A stretch of DNA of 64,000 bases from Chitinophagaceae bacterium (GTDB taxonomy: Bacteria > Bacteroidota > Bacteroidia > Chitinophagales > Chitinophagaceae). Below, one piece after another: positions 28,341 to 37,972 of the stretch. Under the pieces are notes generated by a model. That model did not search any database, had not been told where the DNA came from, and saw nothing but the letters and a program-made list of their open reading frames with translations. Position 1 is the first letter of the stretch. Each line of letters begins with the position of its first letter. Location: assembly GCA_019638595.1 (NCBI GenBank), contig JAHBTJ010000001.1, positions 372,001 through 436,000 on the forward strand, in the 5' to 3' direction. The position numbers and the translations under genes were made by a program.

Positions 28341-28453
28341 AAGCAGCAGGGCTTCGTTCAGCAGTAGTGCAATTGTCCAACATTAGTATTTATAGCTCAA
28401 CATAGCACCTCAGCCTGTCATTCCGATCCCAACCGAAGGCTGGGAAGGAATCT
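28331..28453. repeat. Inverted repeat of a TCATTCCGA-type element
   Basis: TGTCATTCCGA at 28416-28426 is exactly inverted at 28331-28341 (tcggaatgaca). The right half continues to gggaaggaatct at 28442-28453, matching the common intergenic repeat form GTCATTCCGA...GGAATCT. Between 28427 and 28447 an internal imperfect pairing ccaaccgaaggctggg is visible. Confidence 0.4.
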
Positions 28454-28599
28454 ACCCTTGCTTCAATGTACAATCCATGAAATAATATGATATGCTTTGA
28501 TCGCGAAAGTTTGAAATACACCCATAGAAAATCTCCTTAAAATAATGCTATACTGATCGTGAGACTTCAGAAGTCAAATGTAAAAAGGTTTCCCCCAAT

Positions 28600-31500
28600 T
28601 TATAATCCTACCTGCAGGCCCACATTCAATACGCGCTGGTTCAGATAAGCGTCGCCAACGGTATTGTTGGCTACTTCAGGATCCTGCTGGTACAACTTAA
28701 AGTTAGTCCATGTGAGCAGGTTATATCCGCTGAAATAAAATCTTGCACTATTAATTTTTAAAGGTAATATATTTTTAGGAAGCAGGTAACCTATCTCCAC
28801 CGATTTCATACGCACATACATAGCATTTACCAGCCAGAAATTTGAGGGATATGCACTGGGACTGCTTTCGTAAGAAGCATTGGTGCTAAGCCGGGGAAAC
28901 TTGGCATTCGCGGCATTGGCTTCTGTCCATCTTAATTCATGTATGGGCTGCCACTGGCTTTGGAAAGGCTGAATACCAATACCCGTAACCTGGAAGCTAT
29001 AGTTAAAAGCACCCTGGAACAATACACTTATATCAAGTCCTTTATAATGCGCGCCCAATGTTATACCGCCATTGAGCCGCGGAATATTGGGTTTGCCAAT
29101 GGGGCCCTGATCGCGTTCATCAATTACACCATCGCTGTTCAGGTCTTTGTATTTAAGATCGCCGGGGCTGATGGTAGAAGCATCAATATTGGGCTTTGCG
29201 CTTTTATCAATATCATCCTGGCTTTCATAAAAGCCAATAGCGGTATAACCAAAAGGCTGACCTATGGAATGGCCCGTTCTGGCAAGCCAGGGATAAACCT
29301 GTGTAGGCTCATCCTGGTAAATGATCTCATTGCGGGCGTAGTTTACAACACCGGTTATATCGTATCCCACATTACCGATCTCGCTTTGATATTTGATCAA
29401 TGCTTCAAAACCCTTGTTGCGCACACTCGCCAGGTTTGCTCTTGCCAAACCAACGCCAATAATATTTGAAATAGAGCCCGGGTAATACAACTGGTCGTAA
29501 CGGTATTCGCTGAACACATCAAACTGCATGGAAAGCTTATCTTTTAGCATATTGATGTCAAGACCGATATCCCCTTTTCTTGATTTTTCCCAGGTCACAT
29601 CAGGATTGCCCATGCTTCCTTCATAAATACCCTGCGTGGTATTTGCATTTGTGCCGAAGTAATAATAACTGCCGCGGCCATACACCTGCTGGTATAAGTA
29701 CCGGTTATCAATTACCGCGTCAGAACCTACCAAACCATAAGAGGCACGCAGCTTAAACAACTGGAAAACGGGGAAAGCATCTTTGAAAAATTTTTCTTTG
29801 GCAAGATTCCACCCGATACTTCCCGCAGGAAATACACCATAACGATGCCCCGCGCCAAAACGATCCGAGCCATTATACGCCGCATTAAAATCAACAATAT
29901 ATCTCTGCTTCAGATCATAGTGCAGGCTTAAGGTGGTGCCACGCAATTTTTGCGGCACAGCCAATGTACTTCCGCTTTTGGTAACATAACTTTCCTGGTT
30001 CACCAGGCCAAACGCGGAAAAGTGGTGGTCGCCAAAAGTTCTGTCGTATGTAAGAAAGCCCTGAAGGTTTATACGTTTATCAAAAAGATCGTTGCCCCCG
30101 CTCAGTGCAAAAGGAGACAGCTCATACAGGGCGTTTTTATCAAGCGTGTAATTGCCATTAGCGTCATAGTGGTAAGCGGGTGGTGTACTTGAACGCGATT
30201 GGGTTCTTGTAATATCATTCGTACCGGCATACGCTACACGCATTGCTGCTGTGAGGCCTTGCGTAACAAAATCCAAACGTTGGTTTACATCGAACAACAC
30301 GTTGAAATCAGTACGGCTGTTTCTTGTATACCCCATTGTTGCCAGCCTCGCGTTGATAGTGGGCACATTAGTAAGATTAGGACCGAATGCATAAGCATAG
30401 CTGCCATCAGGATTCAGTACCGGCGCGGCATAGGGCGTTATGATCTGGTAGTTGTATATTTCAGACATAATGCTGTTTGCCGTTGTGTTTTGATAAAACA
30501 ACGGCGTATTGATCTGCCCGAATCTTCCTGAAACATCAAGCCTTAACTTGGTTGTTCTTGTAGCCTGAATATCAAGGTTGCTCCTGAAATTGTAACGGTT
30601 ATAGAAATAGTTATTATGTACACCCTGGTTACGCGGATCGGTAAAATCGTGCAGGTTACCGTTCTGCGTAAACGCGCCTGCAGATATGAAATATTTTACA
30701 TTATCTGTACCGCCTGAAATGTCAACGTTCGTATTTGCCTGCAATGATCCGTTTTTGAATACCACATCATACCAGTTAACGTCAGGATAAACATAAGGAT
30801 CATCATGTGTTTTATAGTGATCGAGGTCTGACTGTGTAAACTGCGGCTGCAACCCGTCATTCCGGTAAGCTTCATTTACCAATGATGCAGATTGATATGC
30901 ATTCAAAAACTTAGGAACGCGGGTAGGCGAATTATAGCCGCCTTCCACTCGTACATTTACCTGCGGCGCACCGCTTGCCCCGCGACGCGTTTTTACGATC
31001 AACACACCATTAGCGCCCTTAATACCAAAAACAGCTGTGGTTGACGCGTCTTTCAATACCGATATGCTCTCAATTTCATTTACGTTTATCTGCGCAAGCT
31101 GCTCATAGGTGTATTCAATATCATCCACTATGATCAACGGTTTATTACCATCAGGATTCAGTGAGCTTATCCCGCGGATAAAAAAATCTGATGCATCTTT
31201 TCCCGGTTGCCCGCCACGCTGCACAGAAAATACACCGGGTACTCTTCCCTGTAAAGTATTTTGTACTGCAGATGTTGGCACACGCCTGATGGCCTCCCCC
31301 GAAATAGCGCTTACCGCACCGGTATTTGTAACACGTTTTTTGGTACCATAACCCACCACTACCACCTGGTCAAGCCCCTGTTCATTGGGTTGCAGGATAA
31401 CATCAATGTTTTTTGAGTCGGACACTTTCACCTCTTGTTTTACAAAACCCGTATTAGATATCACTAATATTTTCGACTTCCCTTTTAGAGCAATAGTAAA

Positions 31501-31677
31501 ATTTCCATTGTCATCAGTAGCGGTACCGTTAGCAGGCATTCCTTTTTCTACTACTGAAGCGCCGACCAATGGACCGGCAATATCTTTAACACTTCCTTTC
31601 ACGATTTGCGCCGAAGCACCGAAGGAAAAACACAGGCAAAGCAGTACTGGTAATATGTATGAAAAAGTTCTTTTCAT
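28600..31677 (-). CDS. SusC/RagA-type TonB-dependent outer-membrane transporter
   Basis: A 1025-residue outer-membrane transporter, last gene of the mannoside locus. The signal ends GASAQ, followed by a carboxypeptidase-regulatory-like domain (about residues 24-100), a TonB-box region DQVVVVGYGTKKRV, the plug domain with the conserved LKDASTTAVFGIKGANGVL, and a long beta-barrel ending in LNVGLQVGL. SusC proteins import oligosaccharides with a SusD lipoprotein lid. Unusually it lies after its nearest SusD (82 bases downstream of it) rather than before. Its sequence is the canonical type, unlike the more divergent SusC at 33440-36466. Confidence 0.95.
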   Translation of the reverse strand: MKRTFSYILPVLLCLCFSFGASAQIVKGSVKDIAGPLVGASVVEKGMPANGTATDDNGNFTIALKGKSKILVISNTGFVKQEVKVSDSKNIDVILQPNEQGLDQVVVVGYGTKKRVTNTGAVSAISGEAIRRVPTSAVQNTLQGRVPGVFSVQRGGQPGKDASDFFIRGISSLNPDGNKPLIIVDDIEYTYEQLAQINVNEIESISVLKDASTTAVFGIKGANGVLIVKTRRGASGAPQVNVRVEGGYNSPTRVPKFLNAYQSASLVNEAYRNDGLQPQFTQSDLDHYKTHDDPYVYPDVNWYDVVFKNGSLQANTNVDISGGTDNVKYFISAGAFTQNGNLHDFTDPRNQGVHNNYFYNRYNFRSNLDIQATRTTKLRLDVSGRFGQINTPLFYQNTTANSIMSEIYNYQIITPYAAPVLNPDGSYAYAFGPNLTNVPTINARLATMGYTRNSRTDFNVLFDVNQRLDFVTQGLTAAMRVAYAGTNDITRTQSRSSTPPAYHYDANGNYTLDKNALYELSPFALSGGNDLFDKRINLQGFLTYDRTFGDHHFSAFGLVNQESYVTKSGSTLAVPQKLRGTTLSLHYDLKQRYIVDFNAAYNGSDRFGAGHRYGVFPAGSIGWNLAKEKFFKDAFPVFQLFKLRASYGLVGSDAVIDNRYLYQQVYGRGSYYYFGTNANTTQGIYEGSMGNPDVTWEKSRKGDIGLDINMLKDKLSMQFDVFSEYRYDQLYYPGSISNIIGVGLARANLASVRNKGFEALIKYQSEIGNVGYDITGVVNYARNEIIYQDEPTQVYPWLARTGHSIGQPFGYTAIGFYESQDDIDKSAKPNIDASTISPGDLKYKDLNSDGVIDERDQGPIGKPNIPRLNGGITLGAHYKGLDISVLFQGAFNYSFQVTGIGIQPFQSQWQPIHELRWTEANAANAKFPRLSTNASYESSPSAYPSNFWLVNAMYVRMKSVEIGYLLPKNILPLKINSARFYFSGYNLLTWTNFKLYQQDPEVANNTVGDAYLNQRVLNVGLQVGL

Positions 31678-31759
31678 CTTATATTTTTTTAATTTTTTAT
31701 CAGCAGTCAGCTATCAGCTATGGGTGGTGCATTACATTTCACGTCTTGCCTATTCACCA

Positions 31760-33427
31760 CTATTGCCATCCGGGGTTTTGCCGCATGTTTTCATTGCTCA
31801 CCATTTCGTTGTACGGAACAGGATAGAAGTACTGTTTTGATTCGTCAAACACAGTTGTCAACACAGGTGTTGCAGTATATACTAATCCATCAGGTGTGTT
31901 GGTAATATTCATGGCGTGCAACGGCTGATTATAAACTTCTCCGGCAATTTTCCAGCGGCGTATATCCCAGTAGCGATGTTCTTCAAATGCAAATTCTTTA
32001 TGTCTTTCGTTACGAATAATAGTGCGTAATGAATCTTTCGAAATGCTGTGATCCAGCGTATACGGATCAAGTCCGGCTCTCTGCCTTACTTTTTCAACTG
32101 CGGCGAACACATCCTCAGAAACACCTTCGTATTCATTCATCGCTTCCGCATACATCAGCAAAATATCTGCATAGCGGAAGTATACCTGGTCGTGATAATG
32201 ATCTTCGTATGTTGTAGTGTTTTCAAAATGCCCCATAAACTTGCGCAGGTAATAACCGGTTTGCGTTTGTGTGGTAGCGCCGCCGGGCCTGTTAGCGCCA
32301 CCTATGTATGTTTGTATAGCTGTACTTAACCATTGTGCACCGTTATATAAAACCGTATAGCCCAGGCGCGGGTCTCTGCCGGTATAAGGATCTGCCGGAT
32401 CATAGCCGGAATTCGGATCATTTATCTCAAGCCCGTTTGCCATACCATACGCGTCTACCAGCTCCTGTGTAGGGCTGGTATTGCCCGAGCCGGGCGCAGT
32501 AGCAAAATTGATCGGTCCATTGGTTGTTTCAACAGATTTACCTGTTGTATTTGTTTTGGCAAAGATGATTTCCTGGCTACGCTGTATAATAAACAGATCA
32601 ACGAAGTTTTGCTCCAGGTCGTAAGCGCCATTGCTTATTACTGCTTTTGCAGCATCTGCCGCCAGCTTCCACCTGCCGGCATCATAGCTTGCGTAACCGT
32701 TTAATGAATCACCCACGTTACCGCCATTATACAAAGGACTTGCGGCATACAGCAGCACTCTTGCTTTTAATGCTCTTGCACCGTCTTTGCTCAACCTTCC
32801 ATAATTGGCATCAGCAACAGGATCATCACGCAAGCTGTCTATGGCACGATCACATTCGCTTACTATAAAATTGATACATCTTTCAAATGAGCTGCGGGGT
32901 ATTTCAATATTGTCATCCAGTGTTTTTACTGAATCATTCAGCAAAGGAACGCCGCCGTATCTTCTTACCAGTTCCCAATAAAAAAAAGCACGCAGCACCC
33001 GTGCCTCACCAAACCAGGAACGCTTTTCGCTGATATTCTTTAAAGGCACGACATTAAAATTGTTGAGAAAGTTGGTTGCCATTCTTATGCCTTTGTAACA
33101 GTTTGCCCATGCATCGTCGGGATTATTAAAAATGGTAATACCATTTGTTGCCAGCAATGTTACAGGCTGCGCGGTTGATTGTGATGTAACGGCATCATCA
33201 GAGCCGGCATCTAAAAAATCTCTGGTGATACGATTGGAAGCAATATCGGGCAGTGTTGCGTAAATAGAAAAAAGATATTGATTCGCATAAATACCGTTGG
33301 AATCTTTTGTGTCCCATATATAATCCGGAGTAACCGTTTCAACAGGAACAGCCTCATATTTCCTGCATGAGCTTATTGCGGTTAAAATACCTGCAATAAC
33401 AAGGAATATCGTTATATAATTCTTCAT
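31760..33427 (-). CDS. SusD/RagB-type outer-membrane lipoprotein
   Basis: A 555-residue lipoprotein (lipobox AISSC, cysteine about residue 21). It shows the SusD N-terminal pattern with GIRMATNFLNNF and the TPR-rich core (WFGEARVLRAFFYWELVRRYGGVPLL, GARALKARVLLYAASPLYN), and the C-terminal end FAFEEHRYWDIRRWKI followed by FYPVPYNEM. SusD proteins bind glycans at the surface and form a lid on SusC. The gene begins 12 bases after the divergent SusC at 33440-36466, its probable partner, and is followed 82 bases later by the canonical SusC. Confidence 0.95.
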   Translation of the reverse strand: MKNYITIFLVIAGILTAISSCRKYEAVPVETVTPDYIWDTKDSNGIYANQYLFSIYATLPDIASNRITRDFLDAGSDDAVTSQSTAQPVTLLATNGITIFNNPDDAWANCYKGIRMATNFLNNFNVVPLKNISEKRSWFGEARVLRAFFYWELVRRYGGVPLLNDSVKTLDDNIEIPRSSFERCINFIVSECDRAIDSLRDDPVADANYGRLSKDGARALKARVLLYAASPLYNGGNVGDSLNGYASYDAGRWKLAADAAKAVISNGAYDLEQNFVDLFIIQRSQEIIFAKTNTTGKSVETTNGPINFATAPGSGNTSPTQELVDAYGMANGLEINDPNSGYDPADPYTGRDPRLGYTVLYNGAQWLSTAIQTYIGGANRPGGATTQTQTGYYLRKFMGHFENTTTYEDHYHDQVYFRYADILLMYAEAMNEYEGVSEDVFAAVEKVRQRAGLDPYTLDHSISKDSLRTIIRNERHKEFAFEEHRYWDIRRWKIAGEVYNQPLHAMNITNTPDGLVYTATPVLTTVFDESKQYFYPVPYNEMVSNENMRQNPGWQ

Positions 33428-33439
33428 AATGACAGATGC

Positions 33440-36400
33440 TTAAAACTTAACATTAACACCAAAATTTACAATACGCTGGTTAGGGTAAACCTGTCCATAC
33501 ACTTCAGGGTCTACACGATTGAATGCCGCACGGGTAAATAAATTAAGCCCGTTTGCAAACACCCTTATCTGCGTCATCCTTAGGCGGCTTACCAGTTTAT
33601 AGGGCAATGAATAACCAATCTCCGCATTCTTTAAGCGGAAGTAATTACCATTGCGCACCCAGTAAGTGCTCCACAGACCATTATTGGCATTGGAACCCGG
33701 CGTAAGCCTGGGAAAAGCGGAGGCAGCGCCCGTTTCGGGCGTCCACCTGCCTACTATATAAGTATATGCCTGTTGCGTACCTGAACCAAAAGAGTTATCT
33801 ATCAATAAATATTTCCTGTTGGCAACACCCTGCAGCAGCACACTTATGTCAAAGCCTTTATAGCTAATGCTTGCCGTTGCACCATAAAATAATAAAGGTT
33901 TCGTTTCGCCAATGGCCGTTTGATCGTATTGATTGATGATCCCGTCATTATTCAGATCTTTATACTTTATATCTCCTGGTTGTAAAGTATAGCCTGCAGG
34001 CGCCGCGCTTGTTTCTGCTTCCTGCTGCGTTTGAATAAGATCATCGGCTATATAACCAAATTCAACGTCTACACGCTGACCCGTACGTTTGCTCCATTGA
34101 TATTTCTGCTCAATTTCATCACTAAAAATAACTTTGGATTGCTGCGATGAAATATTACCTGAAACAGCATAGTTAAAATCTTTGATATTGTTTTGATAAA
34201 CAGCCTGTACTTCAACGCCATAATACCTGTTGATGCCCAGGTTTTCCCTGGGATAGCTGATACCGATCATAGCAGATTGTTTACCGCGCAACTGCAACAG
34301 ATCAGTATAGCGGTCATTGTAATAATCCACAGTAAGCAAGAAGGTATTCTTGAAAAATGCAGCGTCAATGCCCGCGTTAAACTTGTCGCCTTTTTCCCAT
34401 GTTACATTCGGATTAGCAAGCGTGGATTGTTGTGTTACGTATTGCGATGCCCTGTTGGTACCAATAGGGTAAGTGGGTATCACAACATTCAACTGGTAAG
34501 ATTCACGCCATGTAAAGTACCCTACATTATCATTACCTGTTCTGCCATAACTGGCACGCAGCTTAAGGTTGTTTATCCAGTTGATATTGTCCTTAATAAA
34601 ATTTTCTTTGGCAAGATTCCATCCCAAGCCGGCGGCGTAAAACAAGCCGAATTGCCTGCCCGGCGGGTAATAATCCTGCCCGCTGTAATTCACCGCGGCT
34701 TCTGCAAAATATTTTCCGGCAAGATCATAAGAGCCGGCAAGCGCAATATTTTGAAGCGTTTTAGGAAGGTCGTAGTTAAAAATGCTTTGATTCCTGTCGT
34801 AAAAAGCTTTTATGGTAAAGTTATTTTTCCCGATTGACCGCGAGTAACCGATAGCGCCCTGCAGGTACCAGAATTGTGCGCTGTAGGTAAGCGCGAAAGC
34901 ATTAACCTGGTCGGTGAAGGAGCCATAACGGTTATAGGTAGTGTCGTTTCCGCTTACCGAAAATTTAAAAGATGGCACGCCGGCGCTCCTGTTGGTAGCG
35001 TTAGCTGCATACACAGAGATATTGCTTTGCAGCTTTGCCCATAACCCCGGTACAAACTGGTCGAACTTATAATTGAGCTCAAGATTGGATGATATATCTC
35101 TTGTGTAACCTTCTATATAACCCGATTGTGTCAACTGCGCATACAGGTTTTTCTGAAATGCCTGGGTGCCACCGAAAGAACCATCGGGGTTAAATACAGG
35201 ATAAGCGTTGTTCGGCGTTGTATACATCTGTGAAATGATGGCATCCGTGCCGCCGCCCGGCTGATTATCTTCCTGCACACGGGCAAACATTTGCAGCTTC
35301 ACATTAAAATCTTTAGTAACATCCACATCAATATTCGAATTGACGGTATAGCGTTTGAAAGTAGCGTTGGTGGAGTAATCCGTATTGCTGCCTTTGAACA
35401 ATGCATTATCAGAAAGATAACCTAACCCGATGGCATAGCGTGCAGCTTTGCCACCCCCGGTAACGTTCAAACTATAGCGGCTCATGGTTGAGCTGTTCTT
35501 TAAAATTGTTTTGAACCAGTTCACATCAGGATGCCCGTAAGGATCTGAATGATTTCTATACGCCTGGAAATCAGCTTCTGTATAGGCCAATGTCCTGCCT
35601 TCGTTACTCAACGCTTCATTGTATAGATAAGCATATTCGTATGCAGACAATGGATCAGGCAAGCCGATCGGTTCCTGGATGGCCGTTTGCGCCGTTAAAG
35701 AAATATGCGGCTTGCCTGATACCGGCTTTTTTGTAGTAACCAGTATCACGCCGCGTGAGCTGCGCTGACCAAGCAATATGGTAGAAAGTCCGTCTTTTAA
35801 AACGGTCACTGATTCTATATTTTCCGGGTCAATAGTATAAATATCACGCTGCACGCCATCTACAATGGTCACTGCAGATTGCCCGCGCAATGTCATACCT
35901 ATTTCCGTATTATCGTTAGGAGCGGTCAACCCTTTCTGATTGGGGTAAAATAATCCATCCACATCTATCTGACCCAGCGCTGTTGTATTAGCGCCCTGCC
36001 AGCCACGGTTTTGCTGCGTATATAATCCCGCGACCCTTCCGGCCAAAGCATACGCATATAATGTGGAAGGTGTTGTGGTCAACTGACTGGTATATAGGCT
36101 GGAAACAGCGCCTGTTATATTCTGATTATCTTTTATTTCATACAATACATCAGTTTTATCGGGCATTGCAAAAGTATTGGGTGTAAGCTTTGCAATAGTA
36201 ATGGCTGACGGATCTGAAACCGTTATGCTGTTTGTTTTATAGTTAAGATAATTAAATTCCAGTACATCATTGCGTTGTGCGACAATATGAAATACGCCAT
36301 CGTTATCTGAGATCGCTTTTGTTGCTGTTTTCTTTGATTGAATAGTAACGCCCGGAAGCGCACGACCGTATTCATCCACAACACTACCTGTGACGGTAAA

Positions 36401-36466
36401 TTGCTGTGCCATTGTTTTTACACAACAACAGGCTGCAAAAATGATCAGTAACAAAAATCTTTTCAT
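33440..36466 (-). CDS. SusC/RagA-type TonB-dependent transporter, divergent subfamily
   Basis: A 1008-residue transporter from the ATG at 36466 (MKRFLLLIIFAACCC); a longer frame to 36547 would precede the signal and is rejected. The signal ends KTMAQ; then come a carboxypeptidase-regulatory-like domain, a plug and a barrel ending RIVNFGVNVKF. The plug differs from the usual SusC: the VVGYGTxK block is replaced by DVLYEIKDNQNITGAVSS, and the usual DASATAIYGARGANGVI reads DGLSTILLGQRSSRGVI. It follows the DUF4961 gene by 34 bases and precedes its likely SusD partner by 12 bases. An oligosaccharide importer role follows from the family. Confidence 0.93.
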   Translation of the reverse strand: MKRFLLLIIFAACCCVKTMAQQFTVTGSVVDEYGRALPGVTIQSKKTATKAISDNDGVFHIVAQRNDVLEFNYLNYKTNSITVSDPSAITIAKLTPNTFAMPDKTDVLYEIKDNQNITGAVSSLYTSQLTTTPSTLYAYALAGRVAGLYTQQNRGWQGANTTALGQIDVDGLFYPNQKGLTAPNDNTEIGMTLRGQSAVTIVDGVQRDIYTIDPENIESVTVLKDGLSTILLGQRSSRGVILVTTKKPVSGKPHISLTAQTAIQEPIGLPDPLSAYEYAYLYNEALSNEGRTLAYTEADFQAYRNHSDPYGHPDVNWFKTILKNSSTMSRYSLNVTGGGKAARYAIGLGYLSDNALFKGSNTDYSTNATFKRYTVNSNIDVDVTKDFNVKLQMFARVQEDNQPGGGTDAIISQMYTTPNNAYPVFNPDGSFGGTQAFQKNLYAQLTQSGYIEGYTRDISSNLELNYKFDQFVPGLWAKLQSNISVYAANATNRSAGVPSFKFSVSGNDTTYNRYGSFTDQVNAFALTYSAQFWYLQGAIGYSRSIGKNNFTIKAFYDRNQSIFNYDLPKTLQNIALAGSYDLAGKYFAEAAVNYSGQDYYPPGRQFGLFYAAGLGWNLAKENFIKDNINWINNLKLRASYGRTGNDNVGYFTWRESYQLNVVIPTYPIGTNRASQYVTQQSTLANPNVTWEKGDKFNAGIDAAFFKNTFLLTVDYYNDRYTDLLQLRGKQSAMIGISYPRENLGINRYYGVEVQAVYQNNIKDFNYAVSGNISSQQSKVIFSDEIEQKYQWSKRTGQRVDVEFGYIADDLIQTQQEAETSAAPAGYTLQPGDIKYKDLNNDGIINQYDQTAIGETKPLLFYGATASISYKGFDISVLLQGVANRKYLLIDNSFGSGTQQAYTYIVGRWTPETGAASAFPRLTPGSNANNGLWSTYWVRNGNYFRLKNAEIGYSLPYKLVSRLRMTQIRVFANGLNLFTRAAFNRVDPEVYGQVYPNQRIVNFGVNVKF

Positions 36467-36500
36467 ACAACAATTTGTTTTATGCATTTGCAGGCTTTGA

Positions 36501-37499
36501 TTATTTACATTTGAAGTTGAACTTGAACGGATCTGCAGTATTACCATAACCGGTTTTTACAGTCCCGGTTTCATCAGTGAAATAATATTTTATCTGTGTA
36601 AGGCTTACGCCATTTTGCAGGCTGAAGAATTTCTTTGGCCAGAGATCAATACGCCACTGTTTTACATCAAACAATTTAAGTCGTGTTACCGCGGAAGGCT
36701 GGCATACTTCTATGCTATCGCCGGCAGAAGTGAACGCTTTCGCGCAGAAATAAATATCAGACCTGTTTTTTAAAGTGGAGGTGTCAAGATTGCCGTTATA
36801 CTTAATAGTGATGATATCGTTTTCGGTTGCGCCGGCAGGTTCAGAAACGCCGATCTGTGCATTGCAAAAATCCTGCACATCTTCATTTGCATCATTGCCT
36901 ATTACTTCCATGCAGGTACCAAACTGGCTCTGGTAATAACCGGAGTTGGCATCAGATAAGCCATCCTCATCTTCGCACATGGCATAGCCCGGTTTGAAGC
37001 TTAAATAATCCGAACTCGTTTTTATGGCAATGCGTATGGTGCCCTTTACCGTAGTTTGGTTGGCAACAAATAATTTATTATCGGTCCAGAAGACTACCCA
37101 TTCCATATCACTGATATGATTAGGACCTATACCAAATTTCTTCATCATGGCTTCCGCGTAAGGCCGGCCGCTTGCAGGATCGTTTATGCCATCGGGTATT
37201 AAAACCAATTTGCCATTACCCGCATCGCTGGTATAGCTCATGTTTGTATTACGTGCCGCATTCCATGCTTTGGGCACACATATACCTACTACCTGCCTGT
37301 CGTTACGGTCGAAGTTTGTTTCACTCCATTGCAGGGCGATAACCATATGCGCAGAATCACCCGGTATTACAAATCCATCCTGGCTTACAATAGTGATCGT
37401 TGATACGCAGGCAGTGATGATTAAACCCGCAAATGCAATGAACAGGAGCAGGTAAATCTTTCCTCTGTACGATTTTTTATTTTTAGATGATGCTGGCAT
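36501..37499 (-). CDS. DUF4961-like lipoprotein of the glycan locus
   Basis: A 332-residue lipoprotein with hydrophobic signal LLLFIAFAGLIITAC (lipobox IITAC, about residue 31). The mature part has Ig-like beta content and ends FTDETGTVKTGYGNTADPF. Proteins of this type (DUF4961) accompany SusC/SusD and DUF5004 genes in Bacteroidota glycan loci and are thought to bind glycans at the surface. It begins one base after the DUF5004 stop and precedes the divergent SusC by 34 bases, so all three belong to one transcript. The assignment is from recall of the family and its neighbours. Confidence 0.75.
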   Translation of the reverse strand: MPASSKNKKSYRGKIYLLLFIAFAGLIITACVSTITIVSQDGFVIPGDSAHMVIALQWSETNFDRNDRQVVGICVPKAWNAARNTNMSYTSDAGNGKLVLIPDGINDPASGRPYAEAMMKKFGIGPNHISDMEWVVFWTDNKLFVANQTTVKGTIRIAIKTSSDYLSFKPGYAMCEDEDGLSDANSGYYQSQFGTCMEVIGNDANEDVQDFCNAQIGVSEPAGATENDIITIKYNGNLDTSTLKNRSDIYFCAKAFTSAGDSIEVCQPSAVTRLKLFDVKQWRIDLWPKKFFSLQNGVSLTQIKYYFTDETGTVKTGYGNTADPFKFNFKCK

Positions 37500-37500
37500 A

Positions 37501-37941
37501 TTATTGGGTAACTTTTTCGAATGTATAGATGTAAGTATTGGAACGGCAGCCCGGGCTAAAGGTTATGCTAAGCGTACGTTCACCTTTTGATGCCGGCGTT
37601 GCAATGCTGCCCGCAAAACTGCCGGCGCCATCCGTTGGTTTGAACGTCAGGCTGTAAGGATACTGCGGATCGTCTGTAGACCATGTGCCTGTGCCGTCAC
37701 TTACCAAAAACGGAATGTTGTTACCGCTTAGCGTATAGGTATTATCGTTAGAAAGTGTAAGCCTGAAACCTGCGGAATCCACAAATTGTGTTATGTCTAC
37801 TGAATTTCTTGTAACATTTTGAATACGCCACAATGCATCCAGGTCTTTAACCGGCTCTGTATACACATCTTTCTTAATTGTGCAGGATGTACCTACCAGC
37901 ACCATAAGTATAACAGGCAGCCATATTTTTTGCACAAGCAT
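37501..37941 (-). CDS. DUF5004-like lipoprotein of the glycan locus
   Basis: A 146-residue lipoprotein with signal ending LVGTSC (cysteine about residue 20). A lipocalin-like core follows: LDALWRIQNVTRNSVDITQF, then LTLSNDNTYTLSGNNIPF and GTGTWSTDDPQYP. This matches DUF5004 proteins found beside SusD genes. It is 31 bases after SusD at 37973-39682 and one base before the DUF4961-like gene. The likely role is as an accessory surface glycan-binding protein, by context. Confidence 0.75.
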   Translation of the reverse strand: MLVQKIWLPVILMVLVGTSCTIKKDVYTEPVKDLDALWRIQNVTRNSVDITQFVDSAGFRLTLSNDNTYTLSGNNIPFLVSDGTGTWSTDDPQYPYSLTFKPTDGAGSFAGSIATPASKGERTLSITFSPGCRSNTYIYTFEKVTQ

Positions 37942-37972
37942 ATACTTTTTATTATTGAATTATTATTGTTAA

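Larger units (their letters stand above)
27430..28599. other. Repeat-rich gene-free region
   Basis: A 1170-base stretch with no credible gene between the E1 gene and the last SusC gene of the locus. It holds a 333-bp inverted-repeat element (27627-27959) and several palindromic or direct repeats (28098-28453), described separately. The remaining bases are AT-rich and show nothing else recognisable. Confidence 0.6.

Noticed and set aside
28132-28386. Short plus-strand frame in the repeat-rich gap
   Set aside because: It covers several dispersed repeats and reads as low-quality protein; no start signal was seen.
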